A DNA stretch of 64,000 bases, from positions 1,055,351-1,119,350 of the forward strand of contig NZ_SMFQ01000002.1 of the NCBI RefSeq assembly GCF_004339015.1. Reading direction: 5' to 3'. Shown piece by piece: positions 8,562-17,772 of this stretch. Position numbers and translations under genes: made by a program. Every line of letters starts with the position of its first letter. The first letter of the stretch is position 1. The notes beneath the pieces were generated by a model, which ran no database searches, was not told the DNA's origin, and worked only from the letters and a program-made list of their open reading frames with translations. This DNA comes from Cocleimonas flava. Lineage in GTDB: Bacteria; Pseudomonadota; Gammaproteobacteria; Thiotrichales; Thiotrichaceae.

Positions 8562-10574
8562 ATGAGTTTAAGCGCGTTATTTCCCATGTTCTTGGGTGTG
8601 TTTGGTCTAGGTGGGGCTTTTTATTTATATAAAGAAGTAAAAAAATACCCCGGTGGCGAAGATAAAATAGCAAGAATAGCTGAGCAAATTCATCTTGGTG
8701 CTATGGTCTTTATGCGACGAGAGTACAAGATCCTTGGTATTTTTTGTGCTGTTGTTTTATTTCTGATTTTAATTTCAGATTTGGGTTGGAAGACCGCACT
8801 TTCTTTTTTGATTGGTGCCTTCACATCTGCTTTAGCAGGTTATATAGGGATGTACACCGCTACCCAGGCTAATGTCAGGACAGCGGTGGCAGCTTCAACA
8901 GAAGGCGTCAGTAGTGCTCTGACTGTTGCATTCTTTGGTGGTTCTATCATGGGACTCACTGTTGCTTCTATGGGCTTGCTGGGGCTTGGTTTCCTGTATT
9001 TGATCTTTGGTGGTAATCCGGAAACTGCGCATGTTATTCATGGCTTTGGAATGGGTGCTTCCAGTGTTGCTTTGTTCTCACGTGTCGGTGGTGGAATATT
9101 TACAAAAAGCGCTGATGTAGGTGCAGACTTGGTAGGCAAAATAGAAGCAGGAATACCAGAAGATGATCCAAGAAATCCAGGTGTAATAGCCGATAACGTT
9201 GGTGACAACGTAGGCGATGTTGCAGGTATGGGATCAGATATATTCGAATCTTATTGTGGCTCAATTATCGCAACCATTGCCCTAGCTTCTACGATGGCGG
9301 CAACAACCTTAACCCAATTGAATGCATCGCAGGATCAACTAATGTTCTTACCGTTAGTGCTCGCTTCATTTGGTTTGATTTGTTCTATGATCGGAATATT
9401 TATCGTAAAACAATCTGCCAATAAATCTCCTGAAGTGGCGTTGCGGGCCGGTACGATAGGATCTTCAGTCCTTTTTATTTTTATCGCTTTACTATTAATC
9501 GCTGTGATGGGTATCAGTTTAAAGGTTTGGGGTTCTGTGCTCGTGGGAGCAGTCGGTGGAATTATTATTGGTTTGGTGACCGAATACTATACATCAGGGG
9601 CGCCTGTCCTGAAAGTTGCAAAAGCAGGTGAAACGGGACCTGCAACCGTTATGATTGCCGGGTTATCTGTAGGGATGCAGTCCGTGGTCATCCCTGTGTT
9701 AACTATTTGCGGAATTATTTTAATTTCTAGTAACTTATCCGGACTTTATGGTGTCGCAATATCGGCTGTCGGCATGTTAGCTACAGTAGGTATTACCATG
9801 GCAATTGATGCTTATGGACCGGTTGCAGATAATGCAGGCGGTATTGCTGAAATGGGCGGTATGGGTAAAGAAACTCGTGAAATTACAGATTCCTTGGATG
9901 AATTGGGTAATACTACAGCAGCCATCGGTAAAGGTTTTGCCATAGGCGCTGCAGCACTAGCAGCATTGGCTATTATTTCTGCATTTATTGAAACCATTTC
10001 ACATCATCAACAAGACTTTTCCTTACAAATAAATGATCCTTTGGTGTTAGCAGGCATGTTTCTTGGTGGAATTTTTCCTTTCTTGATTAGCGCGATCACC
10101 ATGAATGCGGTGGGTGAAGCGGCCTTTGATATGATCAAAGAGATTCGACGTCAATTTCGTGATATCCCGGGTTTACTGGAAGGCACGGCAGAGCCGGATA
10201 CTGAGCGATGTGTTGATATTGCAACGACAGCCGCCTTGAAACGAATGGTTCTCCCCGGGATTTTGGCAGTGTTTTCTCCCGTGGTAGTAGGGTTTTTACT
10301 TGGTCCAGAAGCACTCGGCGGCATGTTAGGTGGTGCTTTAATTTGCTGCGTTTTATTGGCCTTAACAATGGCCAATGCAGGCGGTGTTTGGGACAATGCG
10401 AAAAAACATGTGGAGAAAGGAAATTTAGGCGGTAAAGGTTCTGAAACTCATAAGGCAGTGGTAGTTGGGGATACAGTTGGCGACCCGTTTAAAGACACAT
10501 CAGGTCCCGCAATGAATATCCTGATCAATGTCATGGCTATCGTTTCTTTGGTAATTGCGCCTTTATTGGTCTAA
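8562..10574 (+). CDS. hppA: Membrane-bound ion-pumping pyrophosphatase, K+-dependent type
   Basis: Couples pyrophosphate hydrolysis to H+ (or Na+) pumping across the inner membrane; about 16 membrane segments. The start at 8562 is chosen because of an AGGAGG site; the open frame begins 14 codons earlier. Substrate motifs: [35 protein letters not shown] and near the C-terminus [20 protein letters not shown]. Subtype residues: [10 protein letters not shown] carries Ala where K+-independent enzymes have Lys (GNTTKA), so this should be K+-dependent. The DIFESY glutamate sits as in the FESY class that includes bacterial Na+-pumping enzymes, rather than the FGSYAE class. The ion pumped cannot be settled by eye. 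Length (670) is normal. Confidence 0.95.
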   Translation: MSLSALFPMFLGVFGLGGAFYLYKEVKKYPGGEDKIARIAEQIHLGAMVFMRREYKILGIFCAVVLFLILISDLGWKTALSFLIGAFTSALAGYIGMYTATQANVRTAVAASTEGVSSALTVAFFGGSIMGLTVASMGLLGLGFLYLIFGGNPETAHVIHGFGMGASSVALFSRVGGGIFTKSADVGADLVGKIEAGIPEDDPRNPGVIADNVGDNVGDVAGMGSDIFESYCGSIIATIALASTMAATTLTQLNASQDQLMFLPLVLASFGLICSMIGIFIVKQSANKSPEVALRAGTIGSSVLFIFIALLLIAVMGISLKVWGSVLVGAVGGIIIGLVTEYYTSGAPVLKVAKAGETGPATVMIAGLSVGMQSVVIPVLTICGIILISSNLSGLYGVAISAVGMLATVGITMAIDAYGPVADNAGGIAEMGGMGKETREITDSLDELGNTTAAIGKGFAIGAAALAALAIISAFIETISHHQQDFSLQINDPLVLAGMFLGGIFPFLISAITMNAVGEAAFDMIKEIRRQFRDIPGLLEGTAEPDTERCVDIATTAALKRMVLPGILAVFSPVVVGFLLGPEALGGMLGGALICCVLLALTMANAGGVWDNAKKHVEKGNLGGKGSETHKAVVVGDTVGDPFKDTSGPAMNILINVMAIVSLVIAPLLV

Positions 10575-10612
10575 TTTTTTATTACTTCGCTTCATTTATC
10601 TACATTTAGTAT

Positions 10613-10636
10613 CCAATGGGTAATATTACCCATTGG
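10613..10636. terminator. Perfect 24-bp palindrome after hppA
   Basis: The half-site CCAATGGGTAAT is followed immediately by its exact complement, ending at 10636, 38 bases after the hppA stop. As RNA it forms a hairpin of about 10 bp, but only a weak TTTT follows a few bases later, so it may be a terminator or a dimeric protein-binding site. The rest of the 295-base gap to the next gene is AT-rich and shows nothing else I can name. Confidence 0.5.
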
Positions 10637-10869
10637 TGCTATTTTCATTACACTATCACTCATCAAATGCTTCTGAGATTATTAGAATAATGCTATGTAA
10701 AATGACTGGCCAATTGTTAAAACGTTAGTCTAATGAAGTTAAGATAAACAGTGACATTGAGTGCCTAATGTTTAAGCATTTGCCTCTCATAACAAATAAT
10801 AATTTATAATTTCCTTTCCCTATATTTAATCACTATAGGAAATGGGTGGTAGAAACTAGGAGAATTAAA

Positions 10870-11457
10870 ATGGGATTTATAAGAAATATATTAGCAATCA
10901 TTGGGCTAGTCGCTTTGATTGGTGGTGGCTATGCATACAGTAAATTTGGCGGGGAAATTAATGAGCTAAACAAACTCACACCCGAAGCTAAAACCCTTTA
11001 TATGAACATGTGGCAGAAGCTTAAGAAATCAGGCAACTCAGCTGAGTCCACAGTATGGAAGAGACAGCTAGATGAGGGTGTGACGCCAGAAGATGCTGCT
11101 GAAGCAATGAGCTCTGTCGCAACTGAAGTCAATATCAAAGCAGTGGGAGTTCTTCCATTATCCAAAGAAGTTGAAGCTAAAACAGGCGAGAAGCAACGAT
11201 TGTTAACGATTTACCAGTATTGTAACCCGCTTACCGCAGTAAAAATGATTGAGTATTCTGATGCCTTTTCAGCTTATTTGCCTTGTCGTATCGCAATGGT
11301 TGAAGATAAAGAAGGTAAGTTCTGGTTGTATTCACTCGATATGGATTTAATGATTCATGGAGGAAAAACATTGCCAGACGAGCTTTTGCAGGAAGCGAAT
11401 AAAGTTAAAGACGTCATGTTAAAATTAATGGAAGCAGGCGCAACCGGTGATTTTTAA
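10870..11457 (+). CDS. Unknown membrane-anchored protein
   Basis: A 195-residue protein I do not recognise. The start at 10870 follows an AGGAG site; an in-frame upstream ATG at 10846 lacks one. It has a single N-terminal membrane segment (about residues 3-23, rich in Ile/Leu/Gly) and a mostly helical, charged body expected outside the inner membrane. Two cysteines (QYCNPL and LPCRIA) 28 residues apart could form a disulfide. The C-terminal region (ALKMIEYSDAF-like and KVKDVMLKLMEAGA) is amphipathic. The C-terminal half resembles DUF302-type proteins (the CRIALVED-like 'CRIAMVEDKEGKFWLYSLDMDLMI' pattern), which is a tentative call. Confidence 0.6.
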   Translation: MGFIRNILAIIGLVALIGGGYAYSKFGGEINELNKLTPEAKTLYMNMWQKLKKSGNSAESTVWKRQLDEGVTPEDAAEAMSSVATEVNIKAVGVLPLSKEVEAKTGEKQRLLTIYQYCNPLTAVKMIEYSDAFSAYLPCRIAMVEDKEGKFWLYSLDMDLMIHGGKTLPDELLQEANKVKDVMLKLMEAGATGDF

Positions 11458-11543
11458 TCATTAGAAAAAATGATAAATTCAGTGGTGACTATTTAGCTCC
11501 AAAAGTGATCGAACGAATAGTCAAACGATCTTATAAGCAGATG

Positions 11544-11580
11544 AACGAATAAAGGCAGTTATGAATTGCCTTTATTCGTT
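11544..11580. terminator. Long hairpin containing the stop codon of the minus-strand gene
   Basis: AACGAATAAAGGCA (11544-11557) pairs perfectly with its complement at 11567-11580; inner bases add a G-T and two A-T pairs. The convergent minus-strand gene ends inside the loop side, at 11559-11561, so its last codons are part of the hairpin. Likely a terminator between convergent genes, although the T-runs are short. Confidence 0.6.
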
Positions 11581-12035
11581 GCGAGATACTTACTGAATAA
11601 AGCAAATAAAAATAATATTTGAGATAAATACCAACTGTAAAAACCTAATCCAAATTCTTTAATGAAAGTCTTTTCAGAATGATTTCCGGTAAATAGGCCA
11701 GTAGGTATTTCTGAGAATGTAAATGTTTCAGAAGCTATAACCAAAGCGAGTAAACTCAGTAAGATAGCTAGTCGAGGGCGGGCTTCAAACAAAAGTAATG
11801 CCAGAATATTTAATGGATTCGCATACCAGGCAAATTGAAATACTACTATGCCTATCCATCCCAAAATAAAAACCCATGCGCCTATAACATTTCCATCAGA
11901 CGTAAAAAAGGTAGATAAAAACAAAGAAACAACAAAACTGAGCCCACTAAGAAATAAGAACAGTTTCGGTAATAGTTCTGAAATACTTATATTTATCTGA
12001 GAGTTATAAGAATTTAAGGTATGTTTATGAGTCAT
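11559..12035 (-). CDS. Small multi-spanning membrane protein, function unknown
   Basis: A 158-residue protein with about four hydrophobic segments (roughly residues 22-42, 51-70, 87-105, 135-150). No motif I recognise; it has no obvious signal peptide and few charged residues in the membrane parts. A polar loop ETFTFSEIPTGLFTGNHSEKTF precedes the last membrane span. Single gene, convergent with the unknown membrane-anchored protein and divergent from the diguanylate cyclase gene. Its 3' end is embedded in a long hairpin. Confidence 0.55.
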   Translation of the reverse strand: MTHKHTLNSYNSQINISISELLPKLFLFLSGLSFVVSLFLSTFFTSDGNVIGAWVFILGWIGIVVFQFAWYANPLNILALLLFEARPRLAILLSLLALVIASETFTFSEIPTGLFTGNHSEKTFIKEFGLGFYSWYLSQILFLFALFSKYLATNKGNS

Positions 12036-12209
12036 TGACTAACAATATTCTATTGCTTATCAAATAACCTGTTTATTACTCTAAATGGCGCTTTAAAGCC
12101 GATAGTTAACAGTAATACATGAACCTTTTGTCTGCTTACTTTTGTTTAGTTAGTGACAATAATTTACAATGTCACTATATAAAAATAAGAAAAAACATCA
12201 ATTAGTTAT

Positions 12210-14102
12210 ATGCATCAGTTCTTAACTCGTTCAATAAATCGATTGGTAATGGGAAGCTTTGTGTTCGTCCTGTTGTTACCTCTAGGGTTTATTATTTCCA
12301 GCCTCAGTCAGCACTCGTGGGATAGTGCTCAGAATGAGTTGAAGGAAAAACATTTGCTGATCGCAAAGAATATGACGCTACCCGTGAGTCAATATTTCTC
12401 GTCTTACCAAAAGAATTTAAATACCTTTGTAAACTCAACTAACCTTTCAACGAAAAATATTAATGGGATAAAAGCTCTGACAGATAAGTATGTCAATACT
12501 TTAGATAACTTCGTCGCAATATCATTTCTATCTATAGAAGATGGTTCATCCGTTGTTTCTGTTAAAGACGAATACAAAATTAGATCAACTGGATCGCTTA
12601 ACTCTTTTCCATATCACCAGACAGAAAATAAATACAGAAAATATGACACCGTAAATTCTATATCTTCTGTTCTTAATAGTTCGGTATCCAACAAGCCAGT
12701 AGTGTTGATGAAGCATCATATTATCGGCAAAGACTTAAATAAAATAGGAACAATCTTCGTAGAACTTGATTTGGCACCTGTACGTGAAATGTGTAACAAG
12801 ATTCAGTTTGGTGAAAAAGGTCATTGCGTCATTGTAGACCAGCTAGGTCAAGTAGTAGCTCATCCTAGCAAAGAGTTAGAGCAACAAATTCGTGATATTT
12901 CATCTATCGGCATTATGGATAAGATGAAAGATTCTATGAATGGGCTTTGGACATTCCATTCTCCTTATCTTAATGAAGATGTTGTGGTTGGATACAGCAC
13001 GATAGAAAAACTAGGTTGGGGTGTAATGATACTTCAGCCGGAATCAGAGTTGGTCTCTCCGTTTAAAGAAGTCATAAATACCGTATTAACGTGGTTAGCA
13101 GTGGGTATTATTATTTCGTTGTTAGTGGCTTATATACTGGCTCAACAGATCACTAAACCATTGAACTCTCTGGTTGTTAAATCTAAAGAAATTGGCACAA
13201 GGTCAGATAACTTTAACTTGGGTAAGATTCCCAAAAACAGCCCTATTGAAGTATCAGAACTCTGGAATGCATTGTCTGCATTAGTAAGTAGATTGCATAA
13301 ATCAAATAGAGAAGTGCGAAAGCTTAACTACTCATTGAGTAAGGATATCGAGAAAGCTACGGCTAAACTTCGCGCAACCAATAGATATTTGTATAAGATG
13401 AGCAGTAATGATCACTTAACCAAGATTGCAAATAGACGTTTCTTCGAAGATTCAGTAAATAAAATCATTGCACGTAAAGGCAAAGAGAATGTGGGCATTA
13501 TCGTTATTGACGTTGATAAATTTAAGTTTATCAATGATGAATACGGTCACGAAGCGGGCGATTTAGCATTAAAACACATTGCTACGATCATGAAAGAAAG
13601 CACGCGCAGTAAAGATATTCCTGCAAGACTGGGTGGTGATGAATTCGTCGTCTATATCAATAACTGTACTGACGATGTAATGCTTAAAATTGCAGAAAAC
13701 TTGCGTAAGAATGTACAAGACCAACCTATTCTATGGGAAGGCACAAGTATTCCATTATCACTCTCTGTAGGTACAGTAAATTGCCCTGCTATGGTTGCTA
13801 AATCGCTCGATCAACTCCTCAAATTTGCCGATGAAGCAATGTATGAATCTAAAGAAGCGGGCAGAAATCATGTTTCCAGCTATGTTTTCCCTGGGAATGC
13901 ATTTAAACCAAAAGAAGTTAATAAAAAACCGCTTCCTGTGAACAAAACCTTAGACAAAGAAGCAGAGTTACAAAAGAAAGAATTAGAAGCGTTGCTGGAC
14001 GACTTACCTCATAAGCCAGAAGACCTCACAGACGAGATCTTATCCGTTGGCGCAGAAAAGAAGAAAGAGAAACCTAAAAACATCTGGATAACTGCAAAAT
14101 AA
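12210..14102 (+). CDS. Membrane diguanylate cyclase: Cache sensor, HAMP, GGDEF
   Basis: Makes cyclic di-GMP from two GTP. Order: membrane segment about 14-33, periplasmic dCache-like sensor about 34-285, second membrane segment about 288-312, HAMP-like linker from ITKPLNSLV to about 370, then GGDEF domain about 400-555. The domain has NDHLTKIANRRFF, DVDKFKFINDEYGHEAGD and an intact GGDEF at about residue 475. RSKD five residues before GGDEF matches the RxxD inhibitory site, so product feedback is expected. An unusual Lys/Glu/Pro-rich tail of about 75 residues follows the catalytic domain. The ribosome-binding site before 12210 is weak; an internal Met at residue 15 would cut into the first membrane segment. 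No EAL domain. Confidence 0.9.
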   Translation: MHQFLTRSINRLVMGSFVFVLLLPLGFIISSLSQHSWDSAQNELKEKHLLIAKNMTLPVSQYFSSYQKNLNTFVNSTNLSTKNINGIKALTDKYVNTLDNFVAISFLSIEDGSSVVSVKDEYKIRSTGSLNSFPYHQTENKYRKYDTVNSISSVLNSSVSNKPVVLMKHHIIGKDLNKIGTIFVELDLAPVREMCNKIQFGEKGHCVIVDQLGQVVAHPSKELEQQIRDISSIGIMDKMKDSMNGLWTFHSPYLNEDVVVGYSTIEKLGWGVMILQPESELVSPFKEVINTVLTWLAVGIIISLLVAYILAQQITKPLNSLVVKSKEIGTRSDNFNLGKIPKNSPIEVSELWNALSALVSRLHKSNREVRKLNYSLSKDIEKATAKLRATNRYLYKMSSNDHLTKIANRRFFEDSVNKIIARKGKENVGIIVIDVDKFKFINDEYGHEAGDLALKHIATIMKESTRSKDIPARLGGDEFVVYINNCTDDVMLKIAENLRKNVQDQPILWEGTSIPLSLSVGTVNCPAMVAKSLDQLLKFADEAMYESKEAGRNHVSSYVFPGNAFKPKEVNKKPLPVNKTLDKEAELQKKELEALLDDLPHKPEDLTDEILSVGAEKKKEKPKNIWITAK

Positions 14103-14158
14103 ATAAAAGTGAGTTAAATCTTCTGTTTCATTGCTCAAGTTTTATAAAGAAATTAATT

Positions 14159-14186
14159 AAAGGCTGTTTATATAACAGCCTTTTTT
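14159..14186 (+). terminator. Rho-independent terminator after the diguanylate cyclase gene
   Basis: Perfect 10-bp stem (AAAGGCTGTT at 14159-14168, AACAGCCTTT at 14174-14183), loop TATAT, T-run to 14186. Confidence 0.93.
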
Positions 14187-14291
14187 ATGCGTAGTGAATT
14201 CTAAACTAAACGCTAAAAGTAAAGACACTTTAAAATTCAACTACTAATATAAGGATGATATTCTTTATATATTTTTCTTAAGGTTTTTAAT

Positions 14292-15920
14292 ATGACAGTC
14301 CGTACAGGATTCATAATAAGCTCAATTGTAGTCTCCCTTTTCATTCTCCTGTTTTCATTTATTTGGAAACCTATTCTTTGGCTTTTTCTCATTGTTTTGC
14401 CAATTATTTTAGTAGGCATTAGGGATATGAGTCAGAAGACTTCTACGTTATTAAGAATATATCCTTTCATAGGGCACCTCCGATACTTTATGGAATATAT
14501 CCGCCCTGAGATTCAGCAATACTTTATTGAAGATGAAACTAACGGAAAACCAATAAGTAGAGAATTCCGAGCTTTAGTTTATCAACGCGCAAAAGGGGTT
14601 AGAGATACTCGTGCATTCGGTACTGTGTTTGATGTTTATGAGCAAGGTTATGAATGGATCAACCACTCTCTTCAGCCACACGTAATAGAAGATAAAAACC
14701 CACGAGTGATCTTTGGTGCAAAAAATTGCAGCAAGCCATATTCAGCATCGCCCTTAAATATATCAGCGATGAGCTACGGCGCTTTGAGCAAGAATGCAAT
14801 CATGGCGCTGAACAAAGGCGCGAAGATAGATAATTTTGCACATAATACTGGCGAGGGTGGCGTTAGCCCTTATCACCTTAAACATGGGGGTGATTTAATC
14901 TGGCAAATAGGTACTGGTTATTTTGGTTGCAGAAATAATGCCACTGGTGGTTTTGATGAGGAAAAATTTATCAAAATGGCCTCTCGTGAAGAAATTAAAA
15001 TGATTGAGATAAAGTTATCTCAAGGGGCAAAACCTGGTCATGGCGGCATATTGCCAGCGGCAAAATTAACCCAGGAAATTGTGGATATTCGCGGTGTTGA
15101 AATGGGTAAAGACGTTGTTTCTCCTCCTGCACATACCGCTTTTTCATCACCTGAAGGCTTACTCGAATTTGTTGCAAACTTACGCGAAAAAAGCGGCGGG
15201 AAACCCGTTGGCTTTAAGTTATGCATCGGACATAAAGCTGAATTTCTGGCTATCTGTAAAGCGATGAAAAAGACCGGACTAACACCTGATTTCGTAACTG
15301 TAGACGGTTCTGAAGGTGGTACCGGCGCAGCGCCAATAGAAATGGCAAACTCTGTCGGAATGCCCTTAAGGGACGCCCTTAGTTTTGTTCATAATGCCTT
15401 AATCGGCACTGGAGTCAGGGATGACATTAGAATCATAGCGGCAGGCAAAGTGATTTCAGCATTCCACATGATGCGGGTATTAGCGTTAGGGGCAGATACC
15501 ATAAACTCAGCTCGTGGCATGATGTTCGCCCTAGGTTGTATTCAATCCAGACATTGTAATACCGACAAATGCCCAACCGGTATTGCAACCCAAGAGCCCG
15601 TTCGTTATGAAGCCCTAGATGTTACTGATAAAGGCCAGAGAGTAGCCAATTACCACCATTCGATGGTGAAACACATCGTGGAGTTACTTGAAGTCGCTGG
15701 AATTAATCACACTGAAGAAGTGATGCCCTGGCATATTAATCGACGTGCGAGTGCCACTGAAATTAAAAGTTATTACGATATTTATGAAACACTGGAAGAA
15801 GGGTGTTTATTATCTAAGAAGACTATTCCTGAAAAATGGCAAAGAAGTTGGGATATGGCGAATGCCGATACCTGGGAGTTAAATCCGGTCGTCAAAAAGA
15901 AGCCTGCATTAGCTGATTAA
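14292..15920 (+). CDS. FMN-binding glutamate synthase family protein, membrane-anchored
   Basis: A 542-residue stand-alone relative of the FMN/synthase domain of glutamate synthase large subunit. Two N-terminal membrane segments (about residues 7-25 and 27-43) precede the barrel. Seen: NISAMSYGALSKNAI, NTGEGGVSPYHL, KLSQGAKPGHGG, TVDGSEGGTGAAP, then a cysteine cluster C-IQSRH-C-NTDK-C-PTG that matches the 3Fe-4S ligands of glutamate synthase. No amidotransferase domain, so it cannot use glutamine by itself; electron donor and substrate are unknown. Similar stand-alone proteins are widespread in proteobacteria. Single gene, ended by an interspersed element at about 50 bases. Confidence 0.85.
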   Translation: MTVRTGFIISSIVVSLFILLFSFIWKPILWLFLIVLPIILVGIRDMSQKTSTLLRIYPFIGHLRYFMEYIRPEIQQYFIEDETNGKPISREFRALVYQRAKGVRDTRAFGTVFDVYEQGYEWINHSLQPHVIEDKNPRVIFGAKNCSKPYSASPLNISAMSYGALSKNAIMALNKGAKIDNFAHNTGEGGVSPYHLKHGGDLIWQIGTGYFGCRNNATGGFDEEKFIKMASREEIKMIEIKLSQGAKPGHGGILPAAKLTQEIVDIRGVEMGKDVVSPPAHTAFSSPEGLLEFVANLREKSGGKPVGFKLCIGHKAEFLAICKAMKKTGLTPDFVTVDGSEGGTGAAPIEMANSVGMPLRDALSFVHNALIGTGVRDDIRIIAAGKVISAFHMMRVLALGADTINSARGMMFALGCIQSRHCNTDKCPTGIATQEPVRYEALDVTDKGQRVANYHHSMVKHIVELLEVAGINHTEEVMPWHINRRASATEIKSYYDIYETLEEGCLLSKKTIPEKWQRSWDMANADTWELNPVVKKKPALAD

Positions 15921-15972
15921 CGCTGTTGAATGATATTTTAATGCAGATCAAGATGCTGCTTTTAAGATTAGC

Positions 15973-15998
15973 CACCCCCCTACTTTGAGGGGGATTTT
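15973..15998 (-). repeat. G6 interspersed element, copy 3
   Basis: Core complement CACCCCCCTACTT at 15973-15985 (perfect), then TGAGGGGGATTTTC. Read on the plus strand, CCCCT and AGGGG can pair around ACTTTG and a short T-run follows, so here it could end the upstream FMN protein's transcript. Convergent gap. Confidence 0.85.
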
Positions 15999-16027
15999 CT
16001 GCCGTTATAAATTAACCGTTCTGTGTA

Positions 16028-16912
16028 TCAAGCAGTTTCCTTTACTAGGTTTTTAGACGTACCCTGTTTACTACGAAGCAGGGTATAAAGACCACTGCTA
16101 ACAACCACCGCACTGCCTACTAAAGTCATGAAGCTGGGCTGTTCAGAGAACACCAGCATTCCCAGAATCAAAGCAAAGACTAAACGGATATAACGAAAGG
16201 GCGTGACTACCGATACTTCGCCAGTACGCATGGCAATGGTTAACGAATAGTATGCAATCACCCCGAAGACTATCGCACCTAAAATTTGTAATGCGGGGAA
16301 TAGGCTTGGTATTACTGCCCCACCGCTAATGCTTAACATCACTATGCCGATAGGAATTAATACTAAAAAACCATAAATCCCTAGTTGAGTATTTGACAGT
16401 CCCTTAGGTGCTGCGCGTGTTGTCAGGTCTCGCCCTGCAAATCCCAATGTGCCTAGAACGGCTAGAATAGATGCGGTTTCAAAGCCTTCCAGTCCGGGTT
16501 GTAAAATCATCAACACGCCAATGAAACCCACTATGATTGCAGTCCAGCGTCGCCAGCCTACTTTTTCTCCAAAGAAAATGGCAGCGCCTGTCACAACCAC
16601 TAAAGGCGTCGCTTGCAGGATGGCCGAGGCACTAGAAAGTGGTGTTAAAACAATCGCTAAGGTATAAAAGACGCGTCCAGAAACTTCGAAGAAGGTTCTT
16701 AGTAAGATAGGTTTAGATTTAATCGCGGGATTGATGATGACTTCTTTGCGGCGTAGCGTTAAAGCGATAAACGCAAAGGTACCGCCAATACCAAAAAAGA
16801 TTAGAATTTCACCAACAGGCACAGATTCCGAAGCCACCTTGATAAACATGTCTTCAAAGGTGAAACACGCCATCGCGAGCACCATGAAGAGGCTTCCTCT
16901 TAAATTATCCAA
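16028..16912 (-). CDS. EamA/DMT superfamily transporter
   Basis: A 294-residue inner-membrane protein with ten hydrophobic segments arranged as two EamA repeats; the first begins SLFMVLAMACFTFEDMFIKVAS and the second about residue 150. Typical phrases: PLSSASAILQATPLVVVTGAAIFFGEKVGWRRWTAIIVGFIGVLMI and TPFRYIRLVFALILGMLVFSEQPS. Members export or import metabolites; substrate cannot be told. It ends with a short basic tail. Located between an FMN oxidoreductase (convergent) and a thioesterase on the same strand 86 bases upstream, so shared transcription is possible. Confidence 0.88.
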   Translation of the reverse strand: MDNLRGSLFMVLAMACFTFEDMFIKVASESVPVGEILIFFGIGGTFAFIALTLRRKEVIINPAIKSKPILLRTFFEVSGRVFYTLAIVLTPLSSASAILQATPLVVVTGAAIFFGEKVGWRRWTAIIVGFIGVLMILQPGLEGFETASILAVLGTLGFAGRDLTTRAAPKGLSNTQLGIYGFLVLIPIGIVMLSISGGAVIPSLFPALQILGAIVFGVIAYYSLTIAMRTGEVSVVTPFRYIRLVFALILGMLVFSEQPSFMTLVGSAVVVSSGLYTLLRSKQGTSKNLVKETA

Positions 16913-16998
16913 AATAGACTCTAATTAATACAAACTGTGAGTATAGTCATTGGCTAAATAAAATAAGCTAAATAAGCTATTAATTTTTGTAGCTATGG

Positions 16999-17529
16999 CT
17001 ATTGCGACGAAGGCCAGGGGCGCTGGCTTTCAGCTTCTATCCATGCCGCAACCCAATCAGGCACATCAGCAAATGTATCTTCCGTACCCAATGCCGCAAG
17101 AACCTCTGGGGCAGGAACCAGTCCATCTTTAGAGGTCACACAGACTTTCATCAATGCAGAAGAGCAGATCTGATCTTTGCGATGCGTTTCCTGCAAAAAG
17201 TAAATCCATCGGCCATCATGACAAATCATTTTGGAAGTCATGGTAAATTTGTGCATAAATGGAATTCGTCGACGGTAACGAATACTCGCACCGCCCACCG
17301 CTACTCCCCAGCCTTGTTTTTTCATCAGGCCAACGAAACCAACGCGCTGTGAATAATCCCAGCGACCTAATTCCATATAATTGAAATAACGTGCGTTATT
17401 TAATTCACCAAACATATCAACATCCAGAAATCCTGCACGAAGGTGCAACACACTCTCATCTTCAAGTGCTAGTTTCGGACGGTATTTAGCTTTAACAACG
17501 GTAATAATGAGTTTAATAAAAGGATACAT
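16999..17529 (-). CDS. Hotdog-fold acyl-CoA thioesterase (THEM6-like)
   Basis: A 176-residue protein with the hotdog fold pattern: FLDVDMFGELNNARYFNYMELGRWDY is the conserved substrate-pocket segment (D/N near the helix start), followed by strands ending in RRRIPFMHKFTMTSKMICHDGRWIYFLQETHR. It resembles THEM6-type thioesterases rather than the short YbgC type. A hydrophobic N-terminal stretch (YPFIKLIITVVKAKY) may attach it to the membrane. Substrate is not known; hydrolysis of acyl-CoA is inferred from the fold. It lies upstream of the EamA gene on the same strand. Confidence 0.8.
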   Translation of the reverse strand: MYPFIKLIITVVKAKYRPKLALEDESVLHLRAGFLDVDMFGELNNARYFNYMELGRWDYSQRVGFVGLMKKQGWGVAVGGASIRYRRRIPFMHKFTMTSKMICHDGRWIYFLQETHRKDQICSSALMKVCVTSKDGLVPAPEVLAALGTEDTFADVPDWVAAWIEAESQRPWPSSQ

Positions 17530-17631
17530 ATTGGATATTAGATTTGTTATTTAGTGCTTGAATATAGCAGTCATTGATTAAAATGCATGATATATATCGA
17601 GTTAAATACCTAATGTTAATACACAAAATGA

Positions 17632-17701
17632 CACCCCCCTACTTTGAATGATATTACGTTTTTGTTTTTTTAAAAACGTAAATAGAATTTATGCAGAGCT
17701 A
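17632..17701 (-). repeat. Long-form interspersed element A (hairpin plus G6 core)
   Basis: A 70-bp element. The core complement CACCCCCCTACTT is 17632-17644; then comes a hairpin with 10-bp arms TTACGTTTTT (17654-17663) and AAAAACGTAA (17672-17681), then GAATTTATGC (17685-17694). A near-identical copy lies in opposite orientation at 31988-32056 and a diverged one at 47937-47998. It sits in the 243-base gap between two minus-strand genes. Confidence 0.9.
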
Positions 17702-17772
17702 AGGCTTTTTTTTAGCAGAGCCTGATAAGTAAGGGGCAGATGTTCTCATCCTTCTCGTTAACAAAACGCCAA

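Noticed and set aside
17702-17726. AGGCT/AGCCT stem with a T-run near 17710 as a terminator
   Set aside because: The T-run is in the loop rather than after the stem, in either direction.
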